A DNA stretch of 64,000 nt from Bacillus rhizoplanae (GCF_917563915.1 NZ_CAKJTI010000002.1:248001-312000); one strand, 5' to 3'; positions 42,770 to 52,433 are shown, counted from the stretch's first letter. Numbers and translations are program-made. Notes: generated by a model from the sequence alone, not told the origin.

Positions 42770-43087
42770 TTACATGTATATATAAATATCACCATCAATA
42801 ACTTGTACTTCATACGTTTGAATACAACCATCATCGGGTTTTTGTACTTCACCTGTTAGTAATGAAATTTTCCAATCGTGCAGCGGACAAAAGACAAATT
42901 CACCGGAAACAATTCCTTCCGCTAAAGGTCCATTTTTATGAGGGCACCGATTTTCTACAGCACGAATGTTGCCGTTTGCAAGGCGAAATAAGGCAATAGA
43001 CATGTCCTTTATTCGCACTTCCTTACCGATTTGTACGGGAAGATCTATAGCACGCATAATTTTTATTTTTTCTTTCGTTTGTAACAT
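42770..43087 (-). CDS. nirD: Nitrite reductase small subunit, Rieske-type
   Basis: 105 aa. Rieske motif C48-x-H50 (CPHKNG) and C67-x2-H70 (CPLHDW) is complete, unlike many NirD proteins that lost it, so it probably carries a [2Fe-2S] cluster. Partner of NirB, 13 bp downstream of it. Confidence 0.92.
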   Translation of the reverse strand: MLQTKEKIKIMRAIDLPVQIGKEVRIKDMSIALFRLANGNIRAVENRCPHKNGPLAEGIVSGEFVFCPLHDWKISLLTGEVQKPDDGCIQTYEVQVIDGDIYIYM

Positions 43088-43099
43088 ATGAATCGCTCC

Positions 43100-45505
43100 T
43101 TACTTTACAATCTCTACTTCATACATCGTTTTTAATGATTGAGTTTCTAGCGCTTGTCCCCAAGCTTCTTCATATGTGCTACGTGCTTTTTGAAAACGTT
43201 CATTTAGCATAGCGACCATACTTTCATCTTGCAGCACTTCTTTTATGTGATGTAAGCCCATCCGTTCTACCCAAGGAGCTGTACGTTCACCGTAAATACC
43301 AGTTTCACGATAGTGTTGTACGTAAGCTATGGCAATGCGAAGTACATCTTCCTCCGAAGGGACAATCATTACAAAATCAGCTTCACGTACTTCCGTACCG
43401 CCATTACCACCGATGTAAAGTTGGAAGCCATTTTCAACACAAACGACGCCGAAGTCTTTCGTTAATGCTTCTGCACAGTTACGTGGGCAACCTGTTACAC
43501 CCATTTTCATTTTATGTGGTGTGTCCACCATTTCTAATGACTGTTCAAGTAACATGCCGAGTCCTAATGAATCTTTTGTACCGAAGCGACAGAAGCGAGA
43601 TCCGACGCATGATTTTACATTGCGAAGGGATTTTGAGTAGGCATAGCCAGAGTTCATGCCAAGGTCGGCCCACACTTTTGGTAAATCTTCTTTTTTAACA
43701 CCATATAAACCGATACGGCTTGCACCTGTTATTTTCACGAGTGGAACGTCGTATTTCTTCGCGACTTCTGCAATTTTCATTAAATCCTCTGCTGTTGTAA
43801 CGCCGCCGTACATGCGTGGAATAACAGAAAATGTCCCGTCATGTTGAATATTTCCATTCATTCTTTCGTTAACGAAGCGGGATGCTTTATCATCGGCATA
43901 CTCTTCCGGGCAGGCCATGCGTAAATAGTAATTTAATGCAGGGCGGCATTTTGAACAGCCTTCTTCGTGCGCGAATTCAAGGACATTTCGCACTTCTTTC
44001 GGTGATTTTAGACCTTTCTCATGAATTGCTGCTACAACTTCATCGCGAGATAATGTTGTACACCCGCACATACCTGCAGCCTGAGCAGAAGCATCAAAAC
44101 TATCTCCAAGTGTATGAGATAATATTTGTTCAACAACTGGGCGACATTTCCCGCAGGATCCTGCAGCTTTTGTACATCCTTTTACTTCTTCAAATGTCGT
44201 TAAGTCTTGTTCTAAAATAGCGTGAACAATGGCTCCTTTTGTGACACCGTTGCACCCGCAAACAGTTTCATCAGCACTCATACTTGCAATATCAAGTCCG
44301 CTATCTTCACCAGCTTTGTGAAGAAGAGAAGCTGGTGTATATTCTTGTATATCTTCTTCTTTTTTTAACATGCTGAAGAGGCGTGTGCCGTCAGCTGTAT
44401 CACCATATAAAACAACACCAACGACCTTATTGTCGCGGATTAGTACTTTTTTATAGGAACGTGTACATTCGTCAAATATGGAGATTGCTTTCGTGACATC
44501 ATCTTCATAAATTTGACCTGCAGAGAATAAATCGCATCCCGCAACTTTCAGTTGTGTACCAACGAAGCTGCCTGTATATCCATCTGTTTGTGTATTTGTA
44601 ATCTGTTTTGCTAATACAGCACCTTGCTCATAGAGTGGTGCAACAAGACCATAGGCAATTCCTTTATGTTCTGCACATTCACCGATCGCATAGATTGATT
44701 GATCATTTGTTTGCATATAGTCATTGACTACAATGCCGCGGTTCACAAGTAAACCAGCGTCTTTTGCTAACTGTGTATTTGGCCGTATACCAACCGCCAT
44801 GACGATTAAATCACAATTTACAATATCGCCATCTGCAAATTGAATGCCCTCAACGTGGTCTGTACCAAGAATTTTTACCGTTTTCTTTTCCATAAGGAAC
44901 TTCATACCTTGTGATTCTAAGTCTTCACGCAGTAATGAAGCTGCCTTAGCATCGAGTTGTTGCTCCATTAAGTGTGGCATTAAATGAACAACATGCACGT
45001 CCATCCCTAAGTCAATAAGCCCTCGTGCGGCTTCTAAACCAAGTAATCCACCGCCAATGACAACTGCTTTTTTATATTGCTTAGCCGTATCCATCATAAA
45101 TTGTGTATCTTCGATTGTGCGAAATCCTGTTACACCAGGGAGATTTGAACCTTCCACAGGTAAGATAAAAGCACTGGAGCCTGTTGCGATAATGAGCTTG
45201 TCGTACATAATAAGACGATTCTTTTCTGTAACAATGACTTGTTCTTCCCGATCAATATGAAGTACTTTTTCATTTGTATACAACGTAATATCATTTTCTT
45301 CGTACCAACTGTATTCGTTCATAATGATATCTTGCATATTTGTTTTTCCTTGTAGGACGTGGGAGAGCATAATACGATTGTAGTTCGGGTGCGGTTCATC
45401 TCCAAAAATGGTAATGTCGTATAACGTATTGTTTTGTTTTAAAATTTCTTCGATGCAGCGTATTCCAGCCATACCATTCCCAATCATGACTAAACGTGTT
45501 TTCAT
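43100..45505 (-). CDS. nirB: NAD(P)H nitrite reductase large subunit
   Basis: 801 aa from ATG 45505-45503 (GAAGGGA 7 bp upstream; two earlier in-frame starts fit less well). FAD domain GNGMAGIRC at the N-terminus, NADH domain VVIGGGLLGLEAARG, BFD-type [2Fe-2S] motifs (CGCNGVTKGA, AAGSCGKCRP), and a C-terminal sulfite/nitrite reductase domain with cluster/siroheme cysteines (CVGSRFCRFG, TGCPRNCAEA). Reduces nitrite to ammonium in the cytoplasm. First gene of nirBD-SUMT-sirB-ylnF. Confidence 0.95.
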   Translation of the reverse strand: MKTRLVMIGNGMAGIRCIEEILKQNNTLYDITIFGDEPHPNYNRIMLSHVLQGKTNMQDIIMNEYSWYEENDITLYTNEKVLHIDREEQVIVTEKNRLIMYDKLIIATGSSAFILPVEGSNLPGVTGFRTIEDTQFMMDTAKQYKKAVVIGGGLLGLEAARGLIDLGMDVHVVHLMPHLMEQQLDAKAASLLREDLESQGMKFLMEKKTVKILGTDHVEGIQFADGDIVNCDLIVMAVGIRPNTQLAKDAGLLVNRGIVVNDYMQTNDQSIYAIGECAEHKGIAYGLVAPLYEQGAVLAKQITNTQTDGYTGSFVGTQLKVAGCDLFSAGQIYEDDVTKAISIFDECTRSYKKVLIRDNKVVGVVLYGDTADGTRLFSMLKKEEDIQEYTPASLLHKAGEDSGLDIASMSADETVCGCNGVTKGAIVHAILEQDLTTFEEVKGCTKAAGSCGKCRPVVEQILSHTLGDSFDASAQAAGMCGCTTLSRDEVVAAIHEKGLKSPKEVRNVLEFAHEEGCSKCRPALNYYLRMACPEEYADDKASRFVNERMNGNIQHDGTFSVIPRMYGGVTTAEDLMKIAEVAKKYDVPLVKITGASRIGLYGVKKEDLPKVWADLGMNSGYAYSKSLRNVKSCVGSRFCRFGTKDSLGLGMLLEQSLEMVDTPHKMKMGVTGCPRNCAEALTKDFGVVCVENGFQLYIGGNGGTEVREADFVMIVPSEEDVLRIAIAYVQHYRETGIYGERTAPWVERMGLHHIKEVLQDESMVAMLNERFQKARSTYEEAWGQALETQSLKTMYEVEIVK

Positions 45506-45555
45506 ATTCATGTCCCTTCTTATATGTGAAATGTTTAACAAACTTTTATACTTGT

Positions 45556-45561
45556 ATTATA
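45556..45561 (-). promoter_or_regulatory. nir operon -10 element
   Basis: TATAAT on the minus strand; puts the transcript start near 45549 and the palindrome at 45584-45599 near -42. A second dyad, AAACTTTTATA / TATAAAAGTTT (45539-45568), surrounds it. Confidence 0.6.
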
Positions 45562-45583
45562 AAAGTTTTAGAAAATAAGGAGA

Positions 45584-45599
45584 TGTGATATTTATCACA
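45584..45599. promoter_or_regulatory. FNR/Rex-type operator of the nir operon
   Basis: TGTGATATTTATCACA, a perfect TGTGA-N6-TCACA palindrome centred about 42 bp before the predicted transcript start: the class II activating position for FNR. With its flank (TTGTGATAAATATCACAT on the minus strand) it also fits a Rex site, so redox control is likely but the protein is not settled. Confidence 0.75.
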
Positions 45600-45669
45600 A
45601 CTTTGGAGGATTCATAAATTGTTCAAATTTGTATGTAATTTGCAGAAATCTCCTTTTACATTTAATAAT

Positions 45670-45820
45670 TTTATCTTGCTAGTCGTAGGTAGTAAGACCC
45701 CACTTCAAGATTCAGAGAGAAGCAAAGAAGATAGGTGGGGGAACTGCCCGTAAAAGCCCGATTGGTTCAACTAACCATCAGTGGGGGATAAAACCCCCAC
45801 TGATGGAAGTTTCACTTTAT
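45670..45820 (+). repeat. bcr1 repeat, copy E
   Basis: Full-length: TTTAT at 45670-45674 and 45816-45820, 5' hairpin CCCCACTT / AGGTGGGG, GATTGGTTCAACTAACC, 3' hairpin CCATCAGTGGGGG / CCCCCACTGATGG. Lies between the nir promoter and gerM. Confidence 0.9.
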
Positions 45821-46015
45821 CGCGAAATAATAATACGGAGACGTTAGTAAAGAGACTGAAAATATTCCAATAGAGGTAAGGAGTAAGTTTTTGATCATGA
45901 TATAAAACTTTGTGCAGGTATTTTTTAGAAGAGATAAGTTGTCATCGCTTGTTCTAAAGTGAGGGTCGGGCTCGTATACATGTAGTACAAACTTAGATTT
46001 TTAGGAGGAAAGCGT
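45821..46015. other. gerM upstream region
   Basis: With copy E and the nir control region this completes a 510-bp gene-free stretch (45506-46015). Beyond a ribosome site (AGGAGG at 46002-46007) I see no clear promoter, hairpin or ORF. Confidence 0.4.
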
Positions 46016-47053
46016 ATGCCTAAATCGACTTTCAAATGGCTTGTTTTTGCTACATTAAGTACAGTTTTATTAGCAGGATGCGGTTTGTTTGGTAAGGAAA
46101 AAGGAACAGAGCAAATTGATCCGCCTAAGAAAGTTACCTATACAGACGGTGAGAAGAAAGAAACAGCGAAGCAAGGGGAAACGGTAAAACAAGATTTATA
46201 TCTCGTAGATAAAAATGGTTATGTTGTGCCGCAAACGGTGCAGTTACCTGCTCCGAAAAATAATGCGGTCATTAAGCAATCATTACAATATTTAGTGAAA
46301 GATGGACCAGTAACAAATTTATTGCCAAATGGATTTCAAGCTGTACTTCCCGCAGATACTGAAATGACAGTTGATGTGAAAAACGGGACAGCAGTTGTTG
46401 ATTTTTCTAAAGAACTGAAAAATTATAAAAAAGAAGAAGAACGCCGCATTGTAGAAGCAGTTACTTGGACATTAACGCAGTTTAAAGAAGTGAAGAATGT
46501 GAAGTTTCGTATGAATGGGCAAGATTTAGCGAAGATGCCTGTTGGCGGTATACCAATTGGTGATGGTTTAAGCCGAGCGAATGGCATTAACTTTGATGAT
46601 GAGCAAGTTGCTGATATTACAAACACAAAGCCAGTTACGCTGTATTTCTTAGCACAAAATAATAAACAAAATTATTATGTACCAGTAACGCGCCGCGTTG
46701 CAGAAGGAAAAGAAAATGAAGTCGCGACAATTGTAAATGAACTTGTAAAAGGACCAGCGCACCAATCAGCGTTAACATACGACTTTAATCCAGATGTGAA
46801 GCTAATCAATGAGCCGAAACTTGAAAAAGGAACGGTGACGCTAAACTTTAATGAAAATATTTATGGGAATAAAGGTAAAAGTATGATTTCTGACTATGTA
46901 CTCCAGTCTCTTGTATTGACTTTAACGGAAAAACAAGGAGTAGAAAATGTGTTAATTCAAGTGAATGGAAAAGCGAATCTTGTTACAGAAAAAGGCGATA
47001 AATTAATAAAACCAGTCGCTCGTCCACAAAACGTGAACACAGGTAGTTTTTAA
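46016..47053 (+). CDS. gerM: Spore germination lipoprotein GerM
   Basis: 345 aa. Lipoprotein signal with LLAGC (C22), then two GerMN domains (about 75-185 and 205-320), each with the pattern of a short GerMN domain ([10 protein letters not shown] and [15 protein letters not shown] starts). In B. subtilis GerM contributes to engulfment, sporulation and germination. Its place before rph is conserved. Ends at a strong terminator. Confidence 0.93.
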   Translation: MPKSTFKWLVFATLSTVLLAGCGLFGKEKGTEQIDPPKKVTYTDGEKKETAKQGETVKQDLYLVDKNGYVVPQTVQLPAPKNNAVIKQSLQYLVKDGPVTNLLPNGFQAVLPADTEMTVDVKNGTAVVDFSKELKNYKKEEERRIVEAVTWTLTQFKEVKNVKFRMNGQDLAKMPVGGIPIGDGLSRANGINFDDEQVADITNTKPVTLYFLAQNNKQNYYVPVTRRVAEGKENEVATIVNELVKGPAHQSALTYDFNPDVKLINEPKLEKGTVTLNFNENIYGNKGKSMISDYVLQSLVLTLTEKQGVENVLIQVNGKANLVTEKGDKLIKPVARPQNVNTGSF

Positions 47054-47082
47054 ACAGAAATAATTTGATATACTTAATTTAT

Positions 47083-47113
47083 GAAAAGAAGGGGAATCCC
47101 CCTTCTTTTATTG
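47083..47113 (+). terminator. gerM terminator
   Basis: AAAAGAAGGGG / CCCCTTCTTTT with a short loop, then ATTG. Confidence 0.8.
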
Positions 47114-47178
47114 TCATACATAACATAATTTTTAAATGGGCTATACTAACATGTAGCAGTTACAAGGGGGTTATTTTT

Positions 47179-47916
47179 ATGCGAGTAGATGGTAGACAAG
47201 CATCAGAGCTACGCCGTATACATATTCATACGAATTATTTAAAACATCCAGAAGGATCAGTACTAATTGAAGTTGGTGATACGAAAGTTATTTGTACAGC
47301 AACGATTGAAGAAAGGGTTCCTCCGTTTATGAGAGGCGAAGGAAAAGGATGGGTTACAGCTGAGTATTCCATGATTCCTCGTGCAACAGAGCAGCGTACA
47401 ATTCGTGAATCGAGTAAAGGGAAAGTAACGGGACGCACAATGGAAATTCAACGTTTAATAGGACGAGCATTACGTGCTGTTGTTGATTTAGAAGCGCTCG
47501 GTGAAAAGACGGTTTGGATTGACTGTGATGTCATCCAAGCTGACGGCGGAACGAGAACTGCTTCTATTACCGGTGCTTATGTTGCGATGGTATTAGCGTT
47601 TGAGAAGCTTGTAGCAGCAGGGAAAGTATCAAAAATTCCAGTGAAGGATTACTTGGCAGCAACGTCTGTTGGAATCGTTGATGAGCATGGTGTTGTGTTA
47701 GATTTAAATTATGCAGAAGATTCTAAGGCGAATGTCGATATGAATGTCATTATGACAGGAAAAGGGCATTTTGTTGAAGTGCAAGGTACAGGAGAAGAAG
47801 CGACATTTAGCCGCGGTGAATTGAATGAATTGCTTGATGCAGCGGAACATGGAATTTTACAGCTTATTGAAATGCAAAAAGAAGCGTTAGGCGATATTGT
47901 AACTCATATGGAATAG
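47179..47916 (+). CDS. rph: Ribonuclease PH
   Basis: 245 aa from ATG 47179 (AAGGGGG upstream); a much earlier in-frame ATG at 47065 runs through the terminator and is rejected. Starts [20 protein letters not shown] and has the phosphorolytic motifs [12 protein letters not shown] and [18 protein letters not shown] 3'-5' exonuclease that trims tRNA precursors. Next gene 10 bp downstream. Confidence 0.96.
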   Translation: MRVDGRQASELRRIHIHTNYLKHPEGSVLIEVGDTKVICTATIEERVPPFMRGEGKGWVTAEYSMIPRATEQRTIRESSKGKVTGRTMEIQRLIGRALRAVVDLEALGEKTVWIDCDVIQADGGTRTASITGAYVAMVLAFEKLVAAGKVSKIPVKDYLAATSVGIVDEHGVVLDLNYAEDSKANVDMNVIMTGKGHFVEVQGTGEEATFSRGELNELLDAAEHGILQLIEMQKEALGDIVTHME

Positions 47917-47926
47917 AGGTAAAAAT

Positions 47927-48538
47927 ATGAAACAAGTTGTAGTAGCGACAAAGAATGCAGGGAAAGTACGTGAATTTGCGGAGCTATTTGAAAAGTTTGA
48001 TTTAGAAGTAAAATCACTTTATGATTTTCCTCATATTGAAGAAGTAGAAGAAACTGGTGAAACGTTTGAAGAGAATGCCATTTTAAAAGCGGAACATCTG
48101 TGTAAACAGCTAGATGAAATTGTTATTGCGGATGATTCAGGTTTAATTGTAGATGCCCTGCAGGGGAAACCAGGGGTTCGCTCGGCTCGTTATGCAGGAG
48201 AGGAAAAGGATGATCAAGCTAACATTCAAAAGGTTCTAGAAGAATTAAAGGATATTTCAATGGAGAAACGGACAGCACGTTTTTATTGCGCATTAGCCGT
48301 TGCGTTTCCACAAGAAGATAAAAAACCATTGATTGTAAACGGAACGTGTGAAGGGAAGATTTTAGAACAACAGCGCGGGGAAAATGGCTTTGGTTATGAT
48401 CCAATCTTTTATGTAGAAGAATACAAAAGCGCAATGGCAGAATTGTCATCCGATGAGAAAAATAAAATTAGTCATCGCGGGCGTGCTCTTCGTAAATTAG
48501 AAGAAAAAATTCCAGTATGGTTTTTAGGAGAAGAATAA
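47927..48538 (+). CDS. rdgB: XTP/dITP diphosphatase (RdgB/HAM1)
   Basis: 203 aa, starts [17 protein letters not shown] with the SHR-type C-terminal motif [12 protein letters not shown] and the active-site [10 protein letters not shown] and GFGYDPIF. Removes inosine and xanthosine triphosphates from nucleotide pools. Operon with rph and ysnB as in B. subtilis. Confidence 0.95.
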   Translation: MKQVVVATKNAGKVREFAELFEKFDLEVKSLYDFPHIEEVEETGETFEENAILKAEHLCKQLDEIVIADDSGLIVDALQGKPGVRSARYAGEEKDDQANIQKVLEELKDISMEKRTARFYCALAVAFPQEDKKPLIVNGTCEGKILEQQRGENGFGYDPIFYVEEYKSAMAELSSDEKNKISHRGRALRKLEEKIPVWFLGEE

Positions 48539-48554
48539 TAAGGGAGCGAAACCG

Positions 48555-49061
48555 ATGAAGGCGTTAATTGTGAGCGACAGTCACGGTTCTGTGAAAGAGC
48601 TAAAGCAATTAAAAGAGCGGTATGAGGGAAACGTAGATGTGATGATTCATTGCGGTGATTCTGAATTAACATCTCATCATTCCGAACTAGAAGGGTTTCA
48701 TGTGGTGAAAGGAAATTGTGATTTTGCTGGTGATTTTCCAAATGACATCATCACAGATGTGCAAAGCACACGTTTTCTTGTAACGCATGGCCATTTATAC
48801 AATATTAAAATGACGCTGCAAACACTTTTATATCGTGCGAAAGAAGCTGAGGCAAATATTGTTTGCTTCGGTCATTCGCATATATTAGGAGTAGAAATCA
48901 TAGACGATATATTGTTTATCAATCCAGGAAGTATTCTCTTGCCGCGCTCGCGAAGAGAAAAAACATTTGCTTTATTAGAAATACAAGAAAGCGAAATAGA
49001 GATTCGTTTTCTTACGTTAGACGGTGCAATTGTAGCCCAAAAAACGTTTCAAATAGAGTGA
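48555..49061 (+). CDS. ysnB: MJ0936/YfcE-family metallophosphoesterase
   Basis: 168 aa, ATG behind AAGGGAGCG. Calcineurin-like motifs: SDSHGS, IHCGDSE, KGNCD, THGH and FGHSH. Single-domain bacterial phosphodiesterases of this group act on cyclic nucleotides or phosphodiesters in vitro; the physiological substrate is unknown. Last gene of rph-rdgB-ysnB. Confidence 0.9.
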   Translation: MKALIVSDSHGSVKELKQLKERYEGNVDVMIHCGDSELTSHHSELEGFHVVKGNCDFAGDFPNDIITDVQSTRFLVTHGHLYNIKMTLQTLLYRAKEAEANIVCFGHSHILGVEIIDDILFINPGSILLPRSRREKTFALLEIQESEIEIRFLTLDGAIVAQKTFQIE

Positions 49062-49085
49062 AGAATTTTTCTTCACTCTATTTGA
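49051..49085 (+). terminator. Terminator of rph-rdgB-ysnB
   Basis: AAATAGAGTGAAG / CTTCACTCTATTT around a T-rich loop; the stem includes the ysnB stop. Confidence 0.8.
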
Positions 49086-49093
49086 AAAAAATG

Positions 49094-49122
49094 TTGACTT
49101 TAGTTATTGGTAATAATATAAT
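49094..49122 (+). promoter_or_regulatory. tRNA operon promoter
   Basis: TTGACT, 17-bp spacer, TATAAT (49117-49122), 40 bp before tRNA-Gly. Confidence 0.8.
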
Positions 49123-49162
49123 AAAGACTGTCGATGAGACATTAGAAAAAATTTCATATCAT

Positions 49163-49236
49163 GCGGGTGTAGTTTAGTGGTAAAACAAGAGCCTTCCAAG
49201 CTCTGGTCGAGAGTTCGATTCTCTTCACCCGCTCCA
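49163..49236 (+). tRNA. tRNA-Gly (anticodon TCC)
   Basis: Acceptor arms GCGGGTG / CACCCGC, D-arm with TAGTTTAGTGGT, anticodon loop CTTCCAA (TCC), T-arm GTTCGATTC and an encoded CCA end (49234-49236). Confidence 0.95.
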
Positions 49237-49237
49237 T

Positions 49238-49311
<74 letters not shown>

Positions 49312-49313
49312 CT

Positions 49314-49352
49314 AAAAAAACCTTGTTATCTTTTGATAACAAGGTTTTTTAT
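49314..49352 (+). terminator. tRNA operon terminator
   Basis: AACCTTGTTATC-tttt-GATAACAAGGTT with A7 before and T6 after. Confidence 0.9.
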
Positions 49353-49435
49353 TTGTTTTAAACGCATTCTTTTTTGCGTGAGACAGTAGAATGGTAATAA
49401 TACGAGTATAGGGATGGTTAAAAGGGGGATTTGAA

Positions 49436-50005
49436 ATGAACCGATTTATAATGCTTTTAGGCTTTATAGCGTTTTTTACTCTTTTGACAGCTTGCTCGTC
49501 TAAACCATCTTTAGAACTTGTAAATTCAAAAGTTGATATAATTACCGATAAAAATAAGGTTGGTGCCATAGGTATAACAGAAGGTGATAAGAAAGGGCAG
49601 GAGCTTGTACCAACGACATTATATTATGAGTTTAAAATTAAAAATAATGGGAAGCAAAAAATTGGAGGGATTGGTGATAAAGGTTTACAAGTGAAAATTG
49701 AGCCTAATGATAAATTAGTGGATACCTCCAAAGAAATAGTAGGTTTTAATATTTTTGACCCCTCTGCATATGAAGGAACGGGTGTAGGTTTTGGAAGTTC
49801 CTTTGACGGAGAAATCAAACCTGATAAAAATGGGGAATATATTTTAACTTTCGATTTAGGTGTAAGCGAAGAAAACTCTCAAGTTCCACTAAGAGTTCCA
49901 CCAAAAGAAACATTGAAAAAACTTGAGAATTATGCTTTATATGCTTCTCTATTAGTGATGTTAGATGGTAAAGAAATAGCTCGATTTGACTTAAATAAGA
50001 AATAG
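49436..50005 (+). CDS. Hypothetical lipoprotein
   Basis: 189 aa, ATG behind AAAGGGGGA. Signal peptide with lipobox LLTAC (C20), then about 165 residues of beta-rich sequence with repeated polar segments (LYYEFKIKNNGKQKIGG), like the immunoglobulin-like DUF folds seen in Bacillus lipoproteins. No family named with confidence. Lies just past the tRNA pair, at the start of an accessory stretch. Confidence 0.65.
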   Translation: MNRFIMLLGFIAFFTLLTACSSKPSLELVNSKVDIITDKNKVGAIGITEGDKKGQELVPTTLYYEFKIKNNGKQKIGGIGDKGLQVKIEPNDKLVDTSKEIVGFNIFDPSAYEGTGVGFGSSFDGEIKPDKNGEYILTFDLGVSEENSQVPLRVPPKETLKKLENYALYASLLVMLDGKEIARFDLNKK

Positions 50006-50035
50006 TAATTGTGTTATTTAATATAATAAAAAAGT

Positions 50036-50068
50036 AAAAGCATAGGTGATAAAACCGATGCTTTTTTT
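50036..50068 (+). terminator. Terminator of the lipoprotein gene
   Basis: AAAAGCAT-a-GGT / ACC-g-ATGCTTTTT with one mismatch and a T-run. Confidence 0.75.
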
Positions 50069-50326
50069 AGTGTTAAATGATTGTTATTTTATTTGTTTTT
50101 ATAACTCCCTTAGAAGAGAACTTGTTATAAAGAATGCTTTCCTTTTTTATGATGCTACAGTAATTTTTAATAAATTTCTCATTTAGATTTAATTAGATTT
50201 TCAGACGAATTTCATTAAAAGATATTAAAGTAGGGACTAGGTCTTGTGATAATCATTAAATGAATAAACGAGAATCATGAAATGGTTTGAGACATTGATT
50301 ATCGGCTTAAATGCAATAAAAAGGAG
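50069..50326. other. Upstream region of the interrupted membrane-protein gene
   Basis: Part of a 321-bp gap (50006-50326). AT-rich; apart from the terminator on its left and AAGGAG at 50321-50326 I see no ORF, repeat or clear operator. Confidence 0.35.
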
Positions 50327-51571
50327 ATGAGTTCATTGGCAAAAAATTTATCCTTTTCTGATGAAGTCGCTGCCGCCCCGTCACTAGACCGGCAGATGTT
50401 GAATAAGGTTCCAGAAGTCACGATCTTCTTCTGGATAATCAAAGTTTTATGCACAACTGTCGGTGAAACATTTGCTGATTTCCTAAATTTCAACCTTGGA
50501 TTTGGTTTAACTTTCACTACCATAATTATGGGAATAGCGTTTTTCGTTGTATTGTATCTTCAATTCAGAGCAACTAAATATGTTCCAGGCATTTATTGGC
50601 TAACTGTTGTTCTTATAAGCGTATTTGGAACGTTGGTAACTGATAATTTGACAGACAGTATGGGAGTACCTCTTGAGTTTAGTACGGTAGTTTTCTCCGT
50701 GCTGCTAGGTTTAACTTTTCTTTTTTGGTATCTCAGTGAAAAAACACTCTCGATACACTCGATTTATACAAGGAAAAGAGAAGTTTTCTATTGGCTGACC
50801 ATTCTTTTCACATTTGCACTTGGAACAGCAGTCGGAGATTTATATTCCGAACAACTCGGTCTTGGTTATCTTTACACAGGAATAATAGTCGTTATTATAA
50901 TTGGTTGTGTATTTTTGGCATGGAAATTTTTGAAACTTGATGGGGTATTAGCGTTTTGGATTGCGTATATTCTTACTCGTCCACTCGGAGCGTCATTAGG
51001 AGATTACCTATCTCAACCAAAAATGAATGGCGGGTTAGGTTTGGGGACAACAGTTACTAGTGTAATTTTTCTTATAGCTATTTTAGCGATAATCGTTTTT
51101 CTTGCTGTTACAAAAATTGATACAAAGGCAAAAAGTGATACAGCAGAAACAAACCAAGCAAATGGAAACAAGAAAAATGTTTTGACACAAACCATTGTGG
51201 CACTGTGCATTTTCTTAGTTGTTGGCATAGGCGGTTATGTTTGGCTCAGTAATAATATAGCACCGCAAACCGATTCTGCACAAACTACATTAGTTGGATA
51301 ATTAACAGATTTTGTTAAAATTGAAAGTGATATGCTAAACCATGTAAACTCAAATGACTTTACTTCGGCGAAAAAAGAGGCTGACGATTTGGAACATGAA
51401 AGGGACGCGTCGGAGTCTAAACTTAGGAAAATAGATGGCACAACATGGACTAAAGTTGATGGAACTATTGACGTTGTATTAGCAGCAGTTCGTTCATCGA
51501 ACCCTGATGCCAACAAGTGCAAATCTGCACTTAACAATTCGCTTAGTGTCATAAACGGAGCAAATAAATAA
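50327..51571 (+). pseudogene. COG4705-type repeat membrane protein interrupted by an in-frame stop
   Basis: The first part (50327-51301; true start ATG 50327 or, better spaced, TTG 50336) encodes about 321-324 aa with four repeats of two or three helices carrying GE/GD-type motifs (TTVGETFADFL, LGTAVGDLYSEQLG, PLGASLGDYLSQP). It stops at TAA 51299-51301, but the same frame stays open for 90 more codons (LTDFVKIESDMLNHVNSNDF onward) to TAA at 51569. That tail is a helical outer domain, so the TAA looks like a CAA-to-TAA change. The truncated membrane part may still work. COG4705 proteins have no settled function. Confidence 0.65.
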
Positions 51572-51592
51572 AAATTTTAGGAATCGCAAATC

Positions 51593-51818
51593 TGAACTGC
51601 ACCCCAATTGTTAGACACAATGAACAATTGGAGATGCAGTTTTTTTTATGACCAAATATTCTTTGGAAACGAAATTAGATGCTATCCATGCCTATCTTAA
51701 CGGTGTAGAATCCTTTCATGGATACTCCATGAAAGGATGGCTATTTTTATGTTTTCAATGAATTTTACAGAAAAACTGTAGTTATTAGAAAAAGAATTAA
51801 AAGCAAAATTAGTTTAGG
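51593..51818 (+). mobile_element. Remnant of an IS3-family (IS150-type) insertion sequence
   Basis: Begins with TGAACTGCACCCCAATTG, the typical left terminal repeat of such elements, followed by ATG 51648 and MTKYSLETKLDAIHAYLNGV ESF, the OrfA start. After 23 codons the match is lost at a perfect hairpin (51711-51737) and the rest of the transposase is missing; a short K/E/L-rich tail (TEKL, LLEKELKAKLV) at 51770-51816 may be another scrap of OrfA. No right end seen. Confidence 0.65.
51711..51740. repeat. Perfect 12-bp hairpin inside the IS3 remnant
   Basis: TCCTTTCATGGA-tac-TCCATGAAAGGA, arms 51711-51722 and 51726-51737, followed by a short T-rich stretch. It marks the point where the transposase reading frame is lost. 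Confidence 0.7.
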
Positions 51819-52433
51819 TTAATTGTTAATAAACTTCTCAAATACAAAGCCAAAATCTTTTACATTATATTGTTTCTTTGTATCAACAAGCCAATTGAAC
51901 GCAATTTGATTAATTTCTTTAAACTGTGCTGCTACATCTACTTCGGCATTTCTTACGTTGCCTAATGTAGAGGATGCCATTTCCAGGCTCTTATGTGCGT
52001 ATTGCGTTGCGATATCATTTTCATGAGTGATTTCTGCGATCTTCAGAAGCGCCTTATATAAATCTTTTACTTCTTCAATATGTTTTTTATGTATGTCGAT
52101 GGAGTAATGCTCTCCGCCCATATTAAATTTAATCTCAATATCTAAGTCTACTGTCCCTGCTGTTTCAAGCAGAACGTTAGAAATTTTATGAGTGTTGTAA
52201 TTATAACGGCGAAGTGTACGTTTCTTACTTACCGCACTTGTTCCGTCAACATGAATAAGAGCTGTATTTGTAAAGCAATACTCATCTGTTTTTGATTTGA
52301 TTAAAAAATAAATTTTTTCGTTTTCTTCATGCATGACATAATCATCAGCATCTACTTTATCATAATCAGCAGGGGTAATAACGGACCCAATATCACTTAA
52401 ACCAAGCATATCAGCTGCTACTTTTTTAAACAT
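51819..52433 (-). CDS. PH-domain protein (YvbH-like)
   Basis: 204 aa, ATG behind AAAGGGCG. Residues about 1-125 are a bacterial PH domain (MFKKVAADMLGLSDIGSVIT, YFLIKSKTDEYCFTNTALIH, RRYNYNTHKISNV), and about 130-204 the helical YvbH oligomerisation region. Cytoplasmic; function unknown. It reads toward the IS3 remnant. Confidence 0.8.
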   Translation of the reverse strand: MFKKVAADMLGLSDIGSVITPADYDKVDADDYVMHEENEKIYFLIKSKTDEYCFTNTALIHVDGTSAVSKKRTLRRYNYNTHKISNVLLETAGTVDLDIEIKFNMGGEHYSIDIHKKHIEEVKDLYKALLKIAEITHENDIATQYAHKSLEMASSTLGNVRNAEVDVAAQFKEINQIAFNWLVDTKKQYNVKDFGFVFEKFINN

